64,000 nt of DNA from Calothrix sp. PCC 7507 (GTDB taxonomy: Bacteria; Cyanobacteriota; Cyanobacteriia; Cyanobacteriales; Nostocaceae). Positions 1-8,823 of the stretch are shown here, piece by piece; within the stretch, counting starts at the first letter, position 1; each line of letters starts with the position of its first letter. Position numbers and translations under genes: made by a program. The notes below the pieces were generated by a model, which was not told the DNA's origin, ran no database searches, and worked only from the letters and a program-made list of their open reading frames with translations. The DNA is taken from contig NC_019682.1 in NCBI RefSeq assembly GCF_000316575.1, positions 2,106,001 to 2,170,000 of the forward strand, written 5' to 3'.

Positions 1-324
1 CGTAGGGCGTGTTGTGGTTGCAGAATCGGAAGTTTGGGACATAGGCTTATTTTAGCTAGTTGCTGCCATCGCCGACACAGCCAATGTTAGCTTCAGATGG
101 TAGTTTAGCTCAAATTGCAGCAGCCTCACATCGCACCCATAGATTAGATGAGAAGCCTGAAATGTAGACTTGCATCAGTTTAGCTATAGCGCTTCCCATT
201 CAAATGAAGTACCAAAATATATCACGCTGTGTAGGGGCATGGCACTGCCATGCCCTTACCGATGTACTTGCTATTAAGTTACTACTAGCGCTAAAAATCA
301 CATAAATCATTCGTGATCAAAAAA
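1..324. other. Intergenic stretch at window edge
   Basis: No convincing reading frame is visible. The stretch contains one copy (187-270) of an 84-bp dispersed repeat, listed separately, and ends at the terminator of the PEP-CTERM gene. The left neighbour is outside the window. Confidence 0.6.
187..270 (+). repeat. 84-bp dispersed repeat, copy 1
   Basis: This copy aligns over its full length and without gaps to 27817-27900. Both begin with TAGCG(C/G)TTCCCATTCA, carry a central imperfect palindrome of the form GTAGGGGCAYGGCACTGCC, and end in G(A/G)TGTACYT. The palindromic core recurs without the flanks near 59502-59531. It looks like a non-coding mobile or recombinogenic element typical of Nostoc-like genomes. 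Confidence 0.75.
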
Positions 325-354
325 ATACCCTACTTCTTTTGAGAAGTAGGGTAT
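325..354 (-). terminator. Rho-independent terminator of the PEP-CTERM gene
   Basis: A perfect 13-bp stem (ATACCCTACTTCT with AGAAGTAGGGTAT) surrounds a 4-base loop. On the minus strand it is followed by a run of T, which matches transcription of the gene ending at 406. Confidence 0.8.
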
Positions 355-405
355 CTGTTGCTTTGAATTTTCACAAATCAAATTAGGCTAGCTATAGAAT
401 CTGCT

Positions 406-1434
406 TTATGCAATTTTACTTTTGCGTTGCCGTCTGCTCATCATACCTAACACTGCTAAAGCACCCAGTCCTCCTACAGTACCAGGTTCAGGCACAGTTT
501 TTAATTGGAAATTCACACCATCACCATGTTGTGGAGGACCAAATTTGCTATCTGTGTAGCCATATTGTTGTCCGGGATTACCCAGTTGCACTACGAAGGA
601 TTTCACATCCTTTATGGTGAGTGTCTGGAGATTTCCGTCTTCCTTCCCGGTGAGCAATTCCTTAATGGAAATAGTTTTACCTGCACCGTTGATGTAGCTC
701 AAAATCCCTGTATGATTCGTGTCTTCTACATCAAAGAAACTCAGCTTTATCCCTGCGAGGGGATTGTTAAAGTCAAATTGGAACTTACCAACTTCTAATG
801 ACCCTTTTTCAACAGGCTTACCAGGAGTAACCGTTGTTTTCTGAGTTGTTGTTTTGGTAGTAGTTTTCTGTTTCAGTTTGTTACCGTCAAGGTAGGTCTC
901 TATTGTTTTTTCAATAGATGTTGTTGTTGTAACCTTTTCACCTTTAGAGTTTGTCGTTGTCACCTTTGTAGCAGGTTCTGTAATAGTCTGTGTGCCTGGA
1001 GTACCTGATAGCACACTAACAGTCTTTACTGCGCTAGATGTCTTAGCTGGGTCTGCTTTCACAACATCAGCGTTATAAGCTACAGGACGCAACCAATACT
1101 GTCCTTCACCAGGATTAGTACCTAAATCCTGAGACAGAAACTGAATTCCAAACTTTGAGTAATCGTTAGCTGTGTCTTTTTCATCTACAAACAAGCGGCT
1201 CAAAGAAAACTGTGAATCGTAATTCAAGCTAGTTACTGTGTAACCATTTGCTCCCAAACTTGTGTCAAGACATTTGGGGTTTGTATCACTCAGACATGCC
1301 AGGTTAGTGAGTTTAATTTCTCCTTCTTGTTGAGGAACTAAATTAGTCGCGTGGGCTGCAGAGGTAGCAGACAAAACACTCAGACCGATGGTAGATGCAG
1401 CTATAACTTTGTAAAAAGGCTTTAATGTCAACAT
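406..1434 (-). CDS. PEP-CTERM sorting domain protein, secreted
   Basis: The product is an exported protein of unknown function. The N-terminus from the chosen ATG at 1434 (about 342 aa) is a classic signal peptide (MLTLKPFYKV..., hydrophobic core, AHA cleavage motif). The C-terminus carries a PEP-CTERM signal: VPEPGT, a hydrophobic stretch, then the basic tail SRRQRK. In this family the tail is recognised by an exosortase for cell-surface or extracellular delivery. The middle is rich in Thr and Lys (short KTTT-type repeats near residues 165-205), which suggests a glycosylated or flexible linker. An upstream in-frame extension to 1524 is possible, but it would place about 30 polar residues before the signal peptide, so it was not used. 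The gene is monocistronic, divergent from the HAD gene, and followed by its own terminator. Confidence 0.8.
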   Translation of the reverse strand: MLTLKPFYKVIAASTIGLSVLSATSAAHATNLVPQQEGEIKLTNLACLSDTNPKCLDTSLGANGYTVTSLNYDSQFSLSRLFVDEKDTANDYSKFGIQFLSQDLGTNPGEGQYWLRPVAYNADVVKADPAKTSSAVKTVSVLSGTPGTQTITEPATKVTTTNSKGEKVTTTTSIEKTIETYLDGNKLKQKTTTKTTTQKTTVTPGKPVEKGSLEVGKFQFDFNNPLAGIKLSFFDVEDTNHTGILSYINGAGKTISIKELLTGKEDGNLQTLTIKDVKSFVVQLGNPGQQYGYTDSKFGPPQHGDGVNFQLKTVPEPGTVGGLGALAVLGMMSRRQRKSKIA

Positions 1435-1891
1435 AAAAATCTTTTGTTCAGAACGCAGTTTGTAGTTCATAGTTGTCGCTATGTCATTACGATATCTCTC
1501 AAAGATTCTTAATGACAAGAGCAAAAAGATGTTTTAGGCAACTCTTCAAAATATTTGCTTCTTTAAGTATTTTGCACAAAATCAATCATGAAAACCCTCT
1601 ATTTAAAAGCAGCTAAATGTGCAGATTTTTATCTAAAAATTGCATGTGAATTATTGCTAAGATGCCAAAATCTCAGTGTGTTTACATATTCTGTATTCAA
1701 TTAACGTAAATTCATCATTTTATTCATCTAAGTGAAATTTCATATTTATAAAGTTCTCTTGGTAAAGAAGTTTACAGTAGATGCGATCGCATTGAGTAGA
1801 ACAGGCAAACATGTTCTAATCCTCATCCCTGCTCCCCATGACCTCTCAGAGGCTGTTAACCTCTTACTGGAACCTCAAATCTTGGGAATTT
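1435..1891. other. Divergent promoter region, PEP-CTERM and HAD genes
   Basis: This AT-rich stretch between two divergent genes should hold both promoters. A HIP1 octamer lies at 1783-1790. The short frames here were not judged to be genes. No well-formed operator was recognised. Confidence 0.4.
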
Positions 1892-2752
1892 ATGCACAAA
1901 GCATTTACCACTGGCAATCAGACTGTGGCTATAGAAGAAATCAAACTACTGGTTCTAGATATAGATGGCACGATATCCGGACACTCTAATACTCTTAGCA
2001 CCCGCGTCAAGCAGGCGATCGCTGCGGTTCAAGCACGAGGAATTCATGTGGCGATCGCTACTGGTCGCATGTACCGTTCTGCCTTACGCTTTCACCAAGA
2101 AATTAGCTCGACTCTACCATTAGCCGCCTATCAGGGTGCTTGGATTCAAGACCCATCTGACCAGAAAATTCATCGCCATTTGGCTGTTTCCAGAGAAATG
2201 GCTCACCAGCTACTAGACTATTTTGAACAGCCGGAATTGCGATCGCTTTTATCTGTTCACTTTTACATCAATGACCAGCTCTATGTCCGAGAGTTAACCA
2301 CAGAAACCCAACTCTATGCGGAACGTTCTGATATTACTGCGATTCCTGTAGGTGATTTGCGCCAAGCGTTAGCTAATGAGCCTACAAAGGTTCTGGCTTT
2401 GTGCGACGACACAAATGTCATTCAAGATATTTTAGGTGATTTACGTCGCCAATACACACCATCTGAGCTTTATCTCACAACATCCGTTGCTACCTTCTTT
2501 GAAGCAACTAATGCTGCTGTCAACAAGGGAACTGCTGTGCGTTACCTAGCGGAAGAACTACTAGGATTACAAAAACACAACGTCATGACTATTGGTGATA
2601 ACTTTAATGATGTGGAAATGCTAGACTATGCTGCCCTTGGTGTAGCTATGGGCAACGCACCAACAGAAGTACAGGCGATCGCTCAATGGATAGCTCCTAC
2701 TGTAGAGGAAGACGGGGCTGCTGTAGCGATTGAGAAATTTTTACTGGCTTAG
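1892..2752 (+). CDS. HAD-superfamily (Cof-type, IIB) phosphatase
   Basis: The product is a haloacid-dehalogenase-fold hydrolase that probably dephosphorylates a small phosphorylated metabolite such as a sugar phosphate or FMN-like compound; the substrate cannot be read from the sequence. Motif I is LLVLDIDGTI near the N-terminus, with the catalytic Asp in DIDGT. Motif II is in AIATGR, the lysine motif is NKGTAV, and motif IV is GDNFNDVEML. The region between motifs II and III is long enough for the type IIB cap. The start at 1892 is a compromise: an upstream ATG at 1838 gives 304 aa with a non-conserved leader, and a GTG at 1925 sits directly before the conserved core. The gene stands alone, with a hairpin downstream. 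Confidence 0.85.
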   Translation: MHKAFTTGNQTVAIEEIKLLVLDIDGTISGHSNTLSTRVKQAIAAVQARGIHVAIATGRMYRSALRFHQEISSTLPLAAYQGAWIQDPSDQKIHRHLAVSREMAHQLLDYFEQPELRSLLSVHFYINDQLYVRELTTETQLYAERSDITAIPVGDLRQALANEPTKVLALCDDTNVIQDILGDLRRQYTPSELYLTTSVATFFEATNAAVNKGTAVRYLAEELLGLQKHNVMTIGDNFNDVEMLDYAALGVAMGNAPTEVQAIAQWIAPTVEEDGAAVAIEKFLLA

Positions 2753-2790
2753 GTGTAGTTTTTCAAACCAGCCTTCTATAGAGATCAGAA

Positions 2791-2829
2791 AGAGCACCGA
2801 CGACTGGCCGTGTTTCGTCTCGGTGCTCT
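2791..2829 (+). terminator. Hairpin downstream of the HAD gene, possible terminator
   Basis: An AGAGCACCGA arm pairs with TCGGTGCTCT 19 bases later, with an additional CGA/TCG pairing inside. There is no T-run after it, so factor-independent termination is uncertain. Confidence 0.4.
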
Positions 2830-2964
2830 TGCTGGTTCGCTCCTCACACACCAGATAATATAACCGAGGTAATAGATTGAGTCAATAGATGTGATAAAAG
2901 TTTTTATTTCGCTGGAACTCAGAGAAAAATACATAAGTTTGTAGAACACTGGCAGATGATATTT

Positions 2965-3028
2965 GTAGGGTGTGTGACGCTACGACAAAACTCTGTACAT
3001 AGATTCAGGACTTATAGCGTCACGCACC
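2965..3028. repeat. 64-bp repeat with inverted ends, copy 1
   Basis: The ends GGGTGTGTGACGCT and AGCGTCACGCACC form an imperfect inverted repeat around an AT-rich core. A second copy with the same ends is at 14468-14534. The form is that of a small non-autonomous palindromic element. Confidence 0.7.
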
Positions 3029-3061
3029 ATTCTTTGACTGTGAAACATGCGTAAGTCCTAT

Positions 3062-3910
3062 TTACAATTCTGACGGAGCAAAAACCCCTAGTTTTTCTTC
3101 TAACAGGAATCTTAAAACAAATTGAGTGGCTATCACCAATCCCAACCTGGCCTGCGCTAGCTCTGGTGAAGTAATTTCCACCTCACCCCAAATACGACAC
3201 CTGCGCCAGAAAGTTTCAAAAGCTTGGCTCAAATCCACTGCTGCTTTTTCCCAATTGACAGCATTACCAAAAGTGTCGCTCTCCCAATCGTCTACCACTT
3301 GCACTAACTCGCCAATCAAACGTCCCTCTGCTGGATGATTCAGGTAAAGTTTTTGCTCACTGTCGAGCCAAGGTATGGGGTTCGGGAAAATAACATGCCG
3401 AGTAGATTGACTAGTATTTAGCAGCGGTTCTTGAAGTTTAATTAATCCTTCTCGATCAGCCAACCGCACTAGCGAGCAGCAGCGTGCATGGGCATATTGA
3501 ACAGAAAACAAACAAGAAGACTTTTGCATTCCCTTTCTCTCCCCCTCTCCACTGCCCACAACCAGATTTTGTAACCAAGCCGCCAGTACAGGGTGTGTCA
3601 ATTCTAAATGAATCCAACCGGGGGGAACTATTTGGACACTAAAAACGTCGCTGCAGGTTGCCAATAAATGAGATGCGATCGCACTGGCAATCTCCAGAGG
3701 TTTTTGATTCTGAGATTTTGATAGCCATAGGGCTACACCTGAAATATATAGAATTTTTTTTTCATCTCTACCTTTGTAGAGAGGAAACTTTCCGCCTTTT
3801 GTGCATAGCATTTCCTTGTATTCAGCATAAATACTTAATGAATTTAACAAGTGGCTGTATACTAGGCGTTTAGCTGCTGTATATTTACTGACTGGTAACT
3901 TATGATGCAC
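3062..3910 (-). CDS. DALR anticodon-binding-domain protein, ArgRS-like without catalytic core
   Basis: The C-terminal half matches the anticodon-binding (DALR) domain of class I arginyl-tRNA synthetase. It includes VQYAHARCCSLVRLA, which corresponds to the VQYAHAR signature of ArgRS, and ends in helices (LARLG-like, FVLRFLLEEKLGV). The N-terminal part (ASAIASHLLA... PPGWIHLELT) resembles the Add-1 tRNA-recognition domain of ArgRS, which usually has GPGFINL. At 282 aa there is no room for the Rossmann fold, and no HIGH or KMSKS motif is visible, so it cannot aminoacylate. Standalone proteins of this type occur in cyanobacteria, and a role in tRNA(Arg) binding is inferred. A Lys/Gly-rich segment around residues 33-60 may be a lineage-specific insert. 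The gene is monocistronic. Confidence 0.75.
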   Translation of the reverse strand: MHHKLPVSKYTAAKRLVYSHLLNSLSIYAEYKEMLCTKGGKFPLYKGRDEKKILYISGVALWLSKSQNQKPLEIASAIASHLLATCSDVFSVQIVPPGWIHLELTHPVLAAWLQNLVVGSGEGERKGMQKSSCLFSVQYAHARCCSLVRLADREGLIKLQEPLLNTSQSTRHVIFPNPIPWLDSEQKLYLNHPAEGRLIGELVQVVDDWESDTFGNAVNWEKAAVDLSQAFETFWRRCRIWGEVEITSPELAQARLGLVIATQFVLRFLLEEKLGVFAPSEL

Positions 3911-4140
3911 GTAGTACTTCGTAAATTAGCTTGCATCCCAGATGTCTTGTTTTTGTGTCATCTATCTAAAGATGGAACTTTAATTTAGATAAAGAAAAAT
4001 GAGAGTAGCATAAAATTTGATGAATAATCGATGAAAGGTGAGTAAACTTTACTACCATCATTGTACAGTAAGAAGTATAACAAAAGAGTAGAGAGTAAAT
4101 TTGCTTTCTACGCTTTGGATGGCTGGCGCTGTTAGGCGTT

Positions 4141-4941
4141 ATGCCTACCTCACCAACACAAAGACACTCCTTGCACCCTTTTACGATGTCTTTGTCTTCA
4201 GCCGAACGCTCTTTGTTACCTATGCAATCTCCATCCTCCTTTTCAGAGGCATCAAGGCCTTTTCTAACTTGGCAACGAATTCTTGATTGGGCTCAAGAAC
4301 ACTACCGCTGCCGCACCTTCAGCAAAGATGAGCGCATTCCAGCCCGTCCTGGATTGCTCTATTTAGTGCAAAGGGGTGCGATCCGCATGGTAGGAACCGC
4401 CCAGGTTAGCGCGACCGCCAGTCAGCTAACGTCTCGACGAATTAACAGAACCCCAGAAGAAGCTTTCTTGGGTTTTGTGGGAGCGGGACAACCTTTTGAA
4501 ATTGTTGCTCAGTCACCATTCACTCTCCAGGCTTACGCCCACGTTGACCAAACAGCAGTGCTATGGATGTATTGGCATGACCTAGATAACTGGCCTCACT
4601 TCCGCCGGGAAGTTATGGATGCCTTTAGGTATCAGCACCAACGCAAGCTTTTGTGGCTGAGTGCCTTGGGACAACGGCGCACTATTGACCGACTCTTAGG
4701 ATTTCTCACATTGTTGATTGAGGAATATGGGGAGCCAGCAATGAGTGATACCGATCCTGATGTGATTCGTGGCTACTGTTTGCCATTCCCCCTCACCCAT
4801 GCCCAAATCGGTAGTGCGATCGGTTCGACTCGTGTCACTGTGACCCGGTTAATGGGTAAATTGCGTCAACGTGGCTTAATCCTCACCCAAGGGGATAATC
4901 TAATTTGCTTGCCAGCAGAATCGATTAATAGAGCTAACTAA
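4141..4941 (+). CDS. Crp/Fnr-family transcriptional regulator
   Basis: The product is a probable DNA-binding regulator of the CRP superfamily. The N-terminal half has the beta-roll pattern of the cNMP-binding domain (LLYLVQRGAIRMVG... FLGFVGAGQPFE), but the phosphate-binding cassette residues of true cAMP receptors are not evident, so the effector is unknown. A long dimer helix (near RRTIDRLLGFLTLLIEE) leads to a winged helix-turn-helix, LTHAQIGSAIGSTRVTVTRL. The start could also be the ATG at 4186 (MSLSSAERS), and the first 15 residues are polar and unconserved in appearance. The gene converges on two PstS-like genes, which hints at but does not prove a link to phosphate stress. It is not NtcA itself, whose sequence I would recognise. 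Confidence 0.75.
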   Translation: MPTSPTQRHSLHPFTMSLSSAERSLLPMQSPSSFSEASRPFLTWQRILDWAQEHYRCRTFSKDERIPARPGLLYLVQRGAIRMVGTAQVSATASQLTSRRINRTPEEAFLGFVGAGQPFEIVAQSPFTLQAYAHVDQTAVLWMYWHDLDNWPHFRREVMDAFRYQHQRKLLWLSALGQRRTIDRLLGFLTLLIEEYGEPAMSDTDPDVIRGYCLPFPLTHAQIGSAIGSTRVTVTRLMGKLRQRGLILTQGDNLICLPAESINRAN

Positions 4942-4975
4942 AGCGCAGTTCAGAGTCTGCCATCAGTAGCAGGTG

Positions 4976-6022
4976 TCAGCGAATTTTGACAAACCCAGCT
5001 TGGGTTATCAATTCCTGTCCCTGCTCAGTTAAAAGTAAGTTGGCATAAGTAACACCCGCTTGCTGCTCAATTTGCCCAGTCTGTTTGACCACCACAAACA
5101 GATTGCGAGTAATCGGGTACTGGCCTGACTGAAAAGCCTCAATGTTCAATTTGTTCCGTTTACTAGGACATTCAGAAGGGAGGACAAATGGTTCTTGGTA
5201 AGGAGCAATGTATTGACCTTGCGTCCGCCCCAACGGCAAGGCTCTGATTGAACATTGAGGAACCACCTCTGGGGCAGAAGCGTAATAAATACCACCAGGA
5301 TTACTAGCTAATTTTTGTAAGGCTTGGGTGGTCGTGGAAACTAGTTCCACTTGCGATCCGAAGGGTTGACCACCCAAGATGTCTTGAACAAAAAGTTCCA
5401 CCGTACCGCCATCAGTAGTGCGGCGAGAATAGGGCTTAATCGGAAGATTGGGGCCGCCCACCTGACTCCAATTGCTGATCTTGCCAGTGTAAATAGATTT
5501 AAGTTGGTCTATCGTTAGTCCTGGGATATTTAAATTGGAGTGAACTGCTACTGCCAATCCATCAATTGCTACAGGAATTTGTGTGAGACTAAACCCGCGC
5601 TGCTGGGCACGACTTAACTCTTGATCGAGAATTGGTCGAGAAGACTGAGCAAAAGCCAGCTGACCGTCGATTAAGGCCTGTATGCCAGTACTAGAACCGG
5701 GCACTGCATTGTTTGGTTCTACATAACGTAGCCGAAACTCTGGTCGCGCTGCTTCTATTGCTGGGTCAACGGCTAATCTAATCGGTGCCCAAGAGGTGCT
5801 ACCGCCGTAGTTAAATAATCCTGTGGGGACATTTTGTATAGAGGCGAAAGTCTTGCCACCAGATTGCACTGGTGAAGTCTGGGGCTGTGTTGTGCTGCCA
5901 GAATTAACTTTATTGAGGTTAACGCCAGGCTTTCTCGTAAACCACCAGAAGCCACCGCCTATCAGCCCAACTGTGATGAGAAGGGACAAAACAAGAATAG
6001 GTATTTCGTTTTTTTGGGACAT
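4976..6022 (-). CDS. PstS-like phosphate-binding protein, membrane anchored (second of pair)
   Basis: This is a type II periplasmic substrate-binding protein of the PstS family. An N-terminal membrane anchor (ILVLSLLITVGLIGGGFWWF) is followed by the ligand-binding fold. FNYGGSTSWAPIR, GSSTGIQALIDGQ and FAQSSRP are the segments that contact the phosphate oxyanion in PstS proteins. About 348 aa from the ATG at 6022, chosen because it matches the start of the upstream paralogue (MSPQNKTNET versus MSQKNEIP). An extension to 6037 exists. It lies 76 bp downstream of its paralogue on the same strand, probably in one transcript under the Pho box at 7195. No PstC, PstA or PstB gene is nearby, so it either feeds a transporter encoded elsewhere or senses phosphate. 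Confidence 0.8.
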   Translation of the reverse strand: MSQKNEIPILVLSLLITVGLIGGGFWWFTRKPGVNLNKVNSGSTTQPQTSPVQSGGKTFASIQNVPTGLFNYGGSTSWAPIRLAVDPAIEAARPEFRLRYVEPNNAVPGSSTGIQALIDGQLAFAQSSRPILDQELSRAQQRGFSLTQIPVAIDGLAVAVHSNLNIPGLTIDQLKSIYTGKISNWSQVGGPNLPIKPYSRRTTDGGTVELFVQDILGGQPFGSQVELVSTTTQALQKLASNPGGIYYASAPEVVPQCSIRALPLGRTQGQYIAPYQEPFVLPSECPSKRNKLNIEAFQSGQYPITRNLFVVVKQTGQIEQQAGVTYANLLLTEQGQELITQAGFVKIR

Positions 6023-6098
6023 AAGTATACAAGCCAACCCACTGTCTAAATTTAAGTAGTTTCTACTTGAGAGTGTAATTTAGAGAGTGGGTGTTTGA

Positions 6099-7136
6099 TT
6101 AGCGAATTCTGACAAATCCAGCTTGAGTAATTAATTTTTGTCCTTGATCTGTCAATAGCAAGTTAGCGTAGGTTTCTCCCGCTTGCTGATCAATTTGTCC
6201 ATTTTGTTTAACAATAACAAATAATCGTCTAGTGATGGGGTAATCGCCAGTTTGAAATGCCGTAGAATTTATTTGGTTGCGCTGTTGTGGACAATTGCTC
6301 AGGGGGATAAAAGGCTCTTTATAGGGCGGAATTAATTTTTCGGATTTACGTCCCAGTGGTAAGGGCTTCACTCCACATTGCCCGACTACTTCTGGCGCTG
6401 AGGCATAGTAAATTCCCCCCAAATTTTTACTGACTTCTCTCAACGCTTGAGTGGTTGTCGGGATAAATTTTACATTGTCGCCAAACTTTTCTCCCCCCAA
6501 GACGTTCTGATCAAAAAATTCAATCGTACCACCCTCTTCTAGACGCCGGGAGTAAGGAGTAATGGGTAAATTTGGGCCGTTTACTTGTTGCCAGTTAGTT
6601 AACTTGCCAGTGTAAATATCTTTAAGCTGGGTGAGGGTCAAGCCAGGAATATTGAGATTAGGATTAACTGCGATCGCTATACCGTCAATTGCTATAGGGA
6701 TTTCTTTGAGTGTAAAGCCCCTCTGTTGAGCTTTCTGGTATTCTTCATCCTTGATGGAGCGAGATGACTGGGAAAAAGCCAACTGGTTATTTAACAGCAT
6801 TTTTATCCCCGTACCTGATCCAGGGGCACCTGTTGTGGGATCTGTATAACGCAACTGGAACTTGGGCCACAGCTTTTGAATCTCTGAGTCTACTCCTTGG
6901 CGGATAGGGGCCCAAGTTGTGCTACCCCCATAACTAAATAATCCAGAGGGAACGTTTGCCACTTGGGTAAAAGTGTCATCACTCGACTGTGCAACTTGGT
7001 GGGATTGATTATTAGTAAAATTAATCACACCGGAGTTGTTAGCTAGCCACCAAAATACGCCGCTGACTAAGCCTAGTGTGATCCCTAAAGTTAAAAGCAA
7101 CACCCCAGTTTCATTAGTTTTATTTTGTGGCGACAT
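6099..7136 (-). CDS. PstS-like phosphate-binding protein, membrane anchored (first of pair)
   Basis: This is a close paralogue of the gene at 4976-6022, and the pair is a tandem duplication. It has an N-terminal transmembrane anchor (LLLTLGITLGLVSGVFWWLA), then FSYGGSTTWAPIR, GSGTGIKMLLNNQ and FSQSSRS, the PstS-type anion-binding segments. It is 345 aa. The C-terminal third (PITRRLFVIVKQNGQ... YANLLLTDQGQ) is nearly identical to that of its partner. The gene begins 59 bp from a two-repeat Pho box, so induction by phosphate starvation through the SphS/SphR (PhoR/PhoB) system is expected. Phosphate is the likely ligand by family, but related domains also bind other oxyanions. Confidence 0.82.
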   Translation of the reverse strand: MSPQNKTNETGVLLLTLGITLGLVSGVFWWLANNSGVINFTNNQSHQVAQSSDDTFTQVANVPSGLFSYGGSTTWAPIRQGVDSEIQKLWPKFQLRYTDPTTGAPGSGTGIKMLLNNQLAFSQSSRSIKDEEYQKAQQRGFTLKEIPIAIDGIAIAVNPNLNIPGLTLTQLKDIYTGKLTNWQQVNGPNLPITPYSRRLEEGGTIEFFDQNVLGGEKFGDNVKFIPTTTQALREVSKNLGGIYYASAPEVVGQCGVKPLPLGRKSEKLIPPYKEPFIPLSNCPQQRNQINSTAFQTGDYPITRRLFVIVKQNGQIDQQAGETYANLLLTDQGQKLITQAGFVRIR

Positions 7137-7194
7137 AGTCGTTATTTATAATTTTTATCCATAAACGCAATGTCCCATTTTTGAGGATTTCCCT

Positions 7195-7213
7195 AGGTTA
7201 AAGATAGGTTAAG
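7195..7213 (-). promoter_or_regulatory. Pho box (SphR/PhoB site) upstream of the PstS-like pair
   Basis: Read on the minus strand, CTTAACCT-ATC-TTTAACCT is two 8-base direct repeats with the cyanobacterial consensus PyTTAAPyPy(T/A), separated by exactly 3 bases. It lies 59 bp before the ATG at 7136. A third repeat was not evident on either side. Confidence 0.8.
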
Positions 7214-7323
7214 CTTTGTTTTTGAATACCGTTGCTGTATTAATAGTTTGTTGCAAGATATTAAGTTATGCTAATAACCCCATATTTGCTGCCTGAGGTG
7301 ATTTATTGGTTCATAATAGTGGA

Positions 7324-8709
7324 TCACAAAATCAGAGAAAGCAATTTATAAATAAGACGGAATAGAGATGTAAGTGCAATTGTTACCAAGGCTGCTGCAA
7401 ATGCTAAGGTAAGGACTTGCTGTATACCGAATCCGCTCTGTAAAATTGGTAGAAAAAAGATAATAGCAAAGGTAATGCTGGGAATAATTAATAAATCCTT
7501 CCCTTCAATCCAGCGGCGTGTTTGAGCAAAAATCAGCCCTCCTAAAATCAGGGCAGCAATAGCTAGAGTGATGATGGGGTTGTGTAAGAGACTAAAAAGA
7601 GCGATCGCAATCAATGCACCTTCAAATCCACTAAATGCTGCACCACTTAACAATTCCAATGTGGAAAATGCTGGCATCATCGGCGGACGTTGACTAACAG
7701 CAGGGATAGGAGGCGGTGTAGGTGGTATTTGTGTAGGTGGTATTAACTGTGGCGTGCTACCTCCTGCTAACGCATTTAAAACTTCTTGGGCTGACTGAAA
7801 GCGTTGATTAGCAGCGGGAAGAAGCATTTTGTCTAAAACATCAGCTAGCTGAGAGCTAACGTTAACTTGCGATCGCCATTTCCACTGATTGGTATAAGCA
7901 TCAAATAGCTGAATTGCTTCTAGACCTGTGAGCAATGTCAGAGTAGTGACAGCTAAAGCATACAAATCCGTAGACGGAAATACTTGATTCCCAGCCATTT
8001 GCTCAGGTGGTGCAAATCCCATAGAATAGATGCCTGTAGAAGAACCAGCAGCGCCTGCGGGAGCATTTGTAACTTGTTTAACTGCACCAAAATCTAGCAA
8101 GAAAAGTCTGCCATCGCGACGGCGCATGATATTAGATGGTTTGATATCTCTGTGGATAATGCCTTTCTCATGAACAAACTTGAGTACTTTGAGGATTTCT
8201 TGTAATACTTCCAGAATTTCTGCTTCCGAGAAAGTACCTTTTTGAGCTAACTCTTCCTCAAGATTTTGTCCATCTATATATTCTTGAACTAAGTAAAAAA
8301 ACTGGTCTTGCTGTCCTGGTTGCAAGCTTTGAACTATGACTGGGAAGAAAGCAAATAAGTCGGGTATTTGCTCGTGTTCGTTACCTAATTGTGATAAAAC
8401 TTCTGCTTCTCTTTCAAACAACTGTTGTGCTAGTTGTAGTTGAGTTGAAGTTAAATTTCCTGACGGTTGGAACTGCTTAACTACACATTGACGCATTCCG
8501 GGGATGCGGCGATCGCGTGCCAAAAATGCTGCTCCAAACCCTCCTCTTCCTAGCAGCTTGATCGGTACATATCGACCATCTAACATTAATGGCATTCCGC
8601 AGGTAGTGCAGTATTTTTGCTGTGCCGTTTTTAGCGTGGTCTGATCATCTAAATCTGCAAAATGGTTTAGTGGGCGTGGGCAGCGTGGACGAGTGCAATA
8701 AACTTCCAT
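7324..8709 (-). CDS. Serine/threonine protein kinase with N-terminal zinc ribbon
   Basis: This is a Hanks-type kinase of the cyanobacterial 4-Cys class. Cys5, Cys10, Cys34 and Cys37 form a probable zinc ribbon. The glycine loop GRGGFG is at 54-59, the ATP-binding Lys at about 78 (VVKQF), the catalytic loop HRDIKPSN from 186, and DFG at 206-208. All catalytic residues are present, so it should be active. A Pro-rich linker (about 320-345) leads to a hydrophobic C-terminus with several membrane segments (about 350-461), so the kinase domain probably faces the cytoplasm from an anchored position. It lies upstream of, and on the same strand as, the PstS-like pair but is separated from it by the Pho box region, so it is probably transcribed separately. 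The substrate is unknown. Confidence 0.88.
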   Translation of the reverse strand: MEVYCTRPRCPRPLNHFADLDDQTTLKTAQQKYCTTCGMPLMLDGRYVPIKLLGRGGFGAAFLARDRRIPGMRQCVVKQFQPSGNLTSTQLQLAQQLFEREAEVLSQLGNEHEQIPDLFAFFPVIVQSLQPGQQDQFFYLVQEYIDGQNLEEELAQKGTFSEAEILEVLQEILKVLKFVHEKGIIHRDIKPSNIMRRRDGRLFLLDFGAVKQVTNAPAGAAGSSTGIYSMGFAPPEQMAGNQVFPSTDLYALAVTTLTLLTGLEAIQLFDAYTNQWKWRSQVNVSSQLADVLDKMLLPAANQRFQSAQEVLNALAGGSTPQLIPPTQIPPTPPPIPAVSQRPPMMPAFSTLELLSGAAFSGFEGALIAIALFSLLHNPIITLAIAALILGGLIFAQTRRWIEGKDLLIIPSITFAIIFFLPILQSGFGIQQVLTLAFAAALVTIALTSLFRLIYKLLSLIL

Positions 8710-8823
8710 TGTTTCGGTGTGTCCTTGGTCAGTTCTCTAAGCCAAAAGCCCTTAATGATTAACTTAATTAAGAATCTCTGGAACAGCACCGCGCTTCTAC
8801 TGACTAAGGACTATCAACAAATG

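Noticed and set aside
2832-2856. A CTCCTCACAC stretch after the hairpin at 2791-2829, similar to the conserved core of the small RNA Yfr1.
   Set aside because: The following bases do not form the 3' stem and T-run of Yfr1, the first base of the core differs, and the location does not match the usual Yfr1 context known to me.
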